From positions 1 through 6,954 of the forward strand of contig DOVL01000104.1 of the NCBI GenBank assembly GCA_003520105.1: a stretch of 6,954 nucleotides of DNA, written 5' to 3'. The position numbers were made by a program, and so were the translations under genes. This DNA comes from Lachnospiraceae bacterium. GTDB lineage: Bacteria > Bacillota > Clostridia > Lachnospirales > Lachnospiraceae. Positions 6,251 through 6,954 of the stretch are shown piece by piece. The stretch's first letter is position 1. Each line of letters opens with the position of its first letter. The notes under the pieces are model-generated. The model was not told where the DNA came from, made no database searches, and was given only the letters and a program-made list of their open reading frames with translations.

Positions 6251-6954
6251 CTAAACTGCATTTCCATTGTTATCTGAATAGTTTGAGATCATTGTATTTA
6301 CATCAGCGACCTCGGTACTGTTATTTGCATAATTACCTTCTGCAACCTCTGCCTGAGCAGTTCCTGCAGTATAACTACTCTGTGCTGCTGCCTCAGCTGC
6401 CTTCACACCCTTGAAACTGAGTGATGTTGCAGTGATAAATCTGTTGAACAGTCTCAGGAAAGCAGGAAGTACAAATATAACTACAAGCATACTTATGATC
6501 GCACCTCTTGCCATAAGCTTACAGAGGGAACTGATCATATCTATATTTGAATACATGCCGACTCCGAAGGTTGCTGCGAAGAATGTAAGTGCACTGACGA
6601 TGATCGAATTGATAGAACCCTTAAGTGCCTCAGCTGCTGCATCCTTGCCTGAAAGTCCGGCGAGCCTTGCATCCTTAAATTTATTTGACATGAGTATTCC
6701 GTAGTCAACCGTTGAACCGAGCTGGATAGTACCGATTACGATCGATGCAACGAACGGAAGTACTGCTCCGGTGTAATAAGGAATACCAAGGTTTATAAAT
6801 ATAGCGAACTCAATCGCACATACAAGTACGATCGGTACCGATACTGACTTAAATACGAAGAGAATGATTATTGCAACAAGTCCGATCGATACTGCATTTA
6901 CTCTGTTGAAATCCTTGTCTGTGATCTCGATAAGATCCTTGGTACAAGGTGCTT
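6251..6954 (-). CDS. MMPL/RND-superfamily transporter, C-terminal part (5' end beyond window)
   Basis: An open frame enters from the right edge (first full codon at 6952) and ends at TAG 6251-6253, giving 233 visible residues. Five hydrophobic segments occur at about residues 20-36, 38-58, 62-90, 116-135 and 149-169, matching the last membrane bundle of RND-type proteins. The segment QLGSTVDYGIL carries the Asp83-Tyr84 pair typical of the MMPL proton-relay helix, and it is followed by the usual charged loop (KFKDARLAG...GKDAAAEALKG) and the next helix. These proteins export lipids, peptides or drugs using the proton gradient; the substrate here is unknown. After the last helix there is a hydrophilic tail of about 64 residues, rich in Ala, Asn, Ser and Thr. 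The gene for the heptad-repeat lipoprotein starts 21 nt downstream, so the two are probably one operon whose promoter lies outside the window. Confidence 0.85.
   Translation of the reverse strand, partial: APCTKDLIEITDKDFNRVNAVSIGLVAIIILFVFKSVSVPIVLVCAIEFAIFINLGIPYYTGAVLPFVASIVIGTIQLGSTVDYGILMSNKFKDARLAGLSGKDAAAEALKGSINSIIVSALTFFAATFGVGMYSNIDMISSLCKLMARGAIISMLVVIFVLPAFLRLFNRFITATSLSFKGVKAAEAAAQSSYTAGTAQAEVAEGNYANNSTEVADVNTMISNYSDNNGNAV

Overview
All five protein-coding genes in this window lie on the minus strand. Moderate-to-low GC, strong Gly/Ala-coded lipoprotein chemistry, GGAGG-type ribosome binding sites and close-to-consensus sigma-A promoters suggest a Bacillota genome. A gut or rumen Clostridia/Lachnospiraceae-like organism is a plausible guess from the gene content, but no marker gene is present to prove it.

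Reading along the minus strand (high to low coordinates), the window opens inside the C-terminal half of an MMPL/RND-superfamily membrane transporter. Its gene ends 21 nt before a large predicted lipoprotein gene, which makes the two a likely operon. The 875-residue lipoprotein has a type II signal peptide, an N-terminal probably beta-rich region, and two blocks of X-X-X-L-X-X-G heptads (YhgE/Pip type) flanking a long helical insert. It has no membrane segment other than the signal peptide. A GC-rich hairpin follows it.

Next comes a monocistronic-looking sodium/proline symporter gene (putP family) with its own promoter and a long hairpin terminator. The terminator stem is continuous only in the minus-strand RNA, where two C-A mismatches become G-U pairs.

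The last unit is a two-gene regulatory module: a BlaI/MecI-type winged-helix repressor followed by a BlaR1/MecR1-type M56 membrane metallopeptidase that runs off the left edge. Two tandem 17-bp dyads (GTCTA-N7-TAGAC) sit on the -10/start region of the promoter in front of the repressor gene, so autoregulation is the natural reading. No beta-lactamase or PBP gene is visible, so the stimulus and target genes are unknown.

The strongest candidates for something less described are the transporter plus heptad-repeat lipoprotein pair, and the BlaR1-like protein with an unusually long, low-complexity loop between its second and third membrane segments. Everything else looks like ordinary chromosomal content. 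I saw no tRNA, rRNA, CRISPR array, insertion sequence or phage gene.
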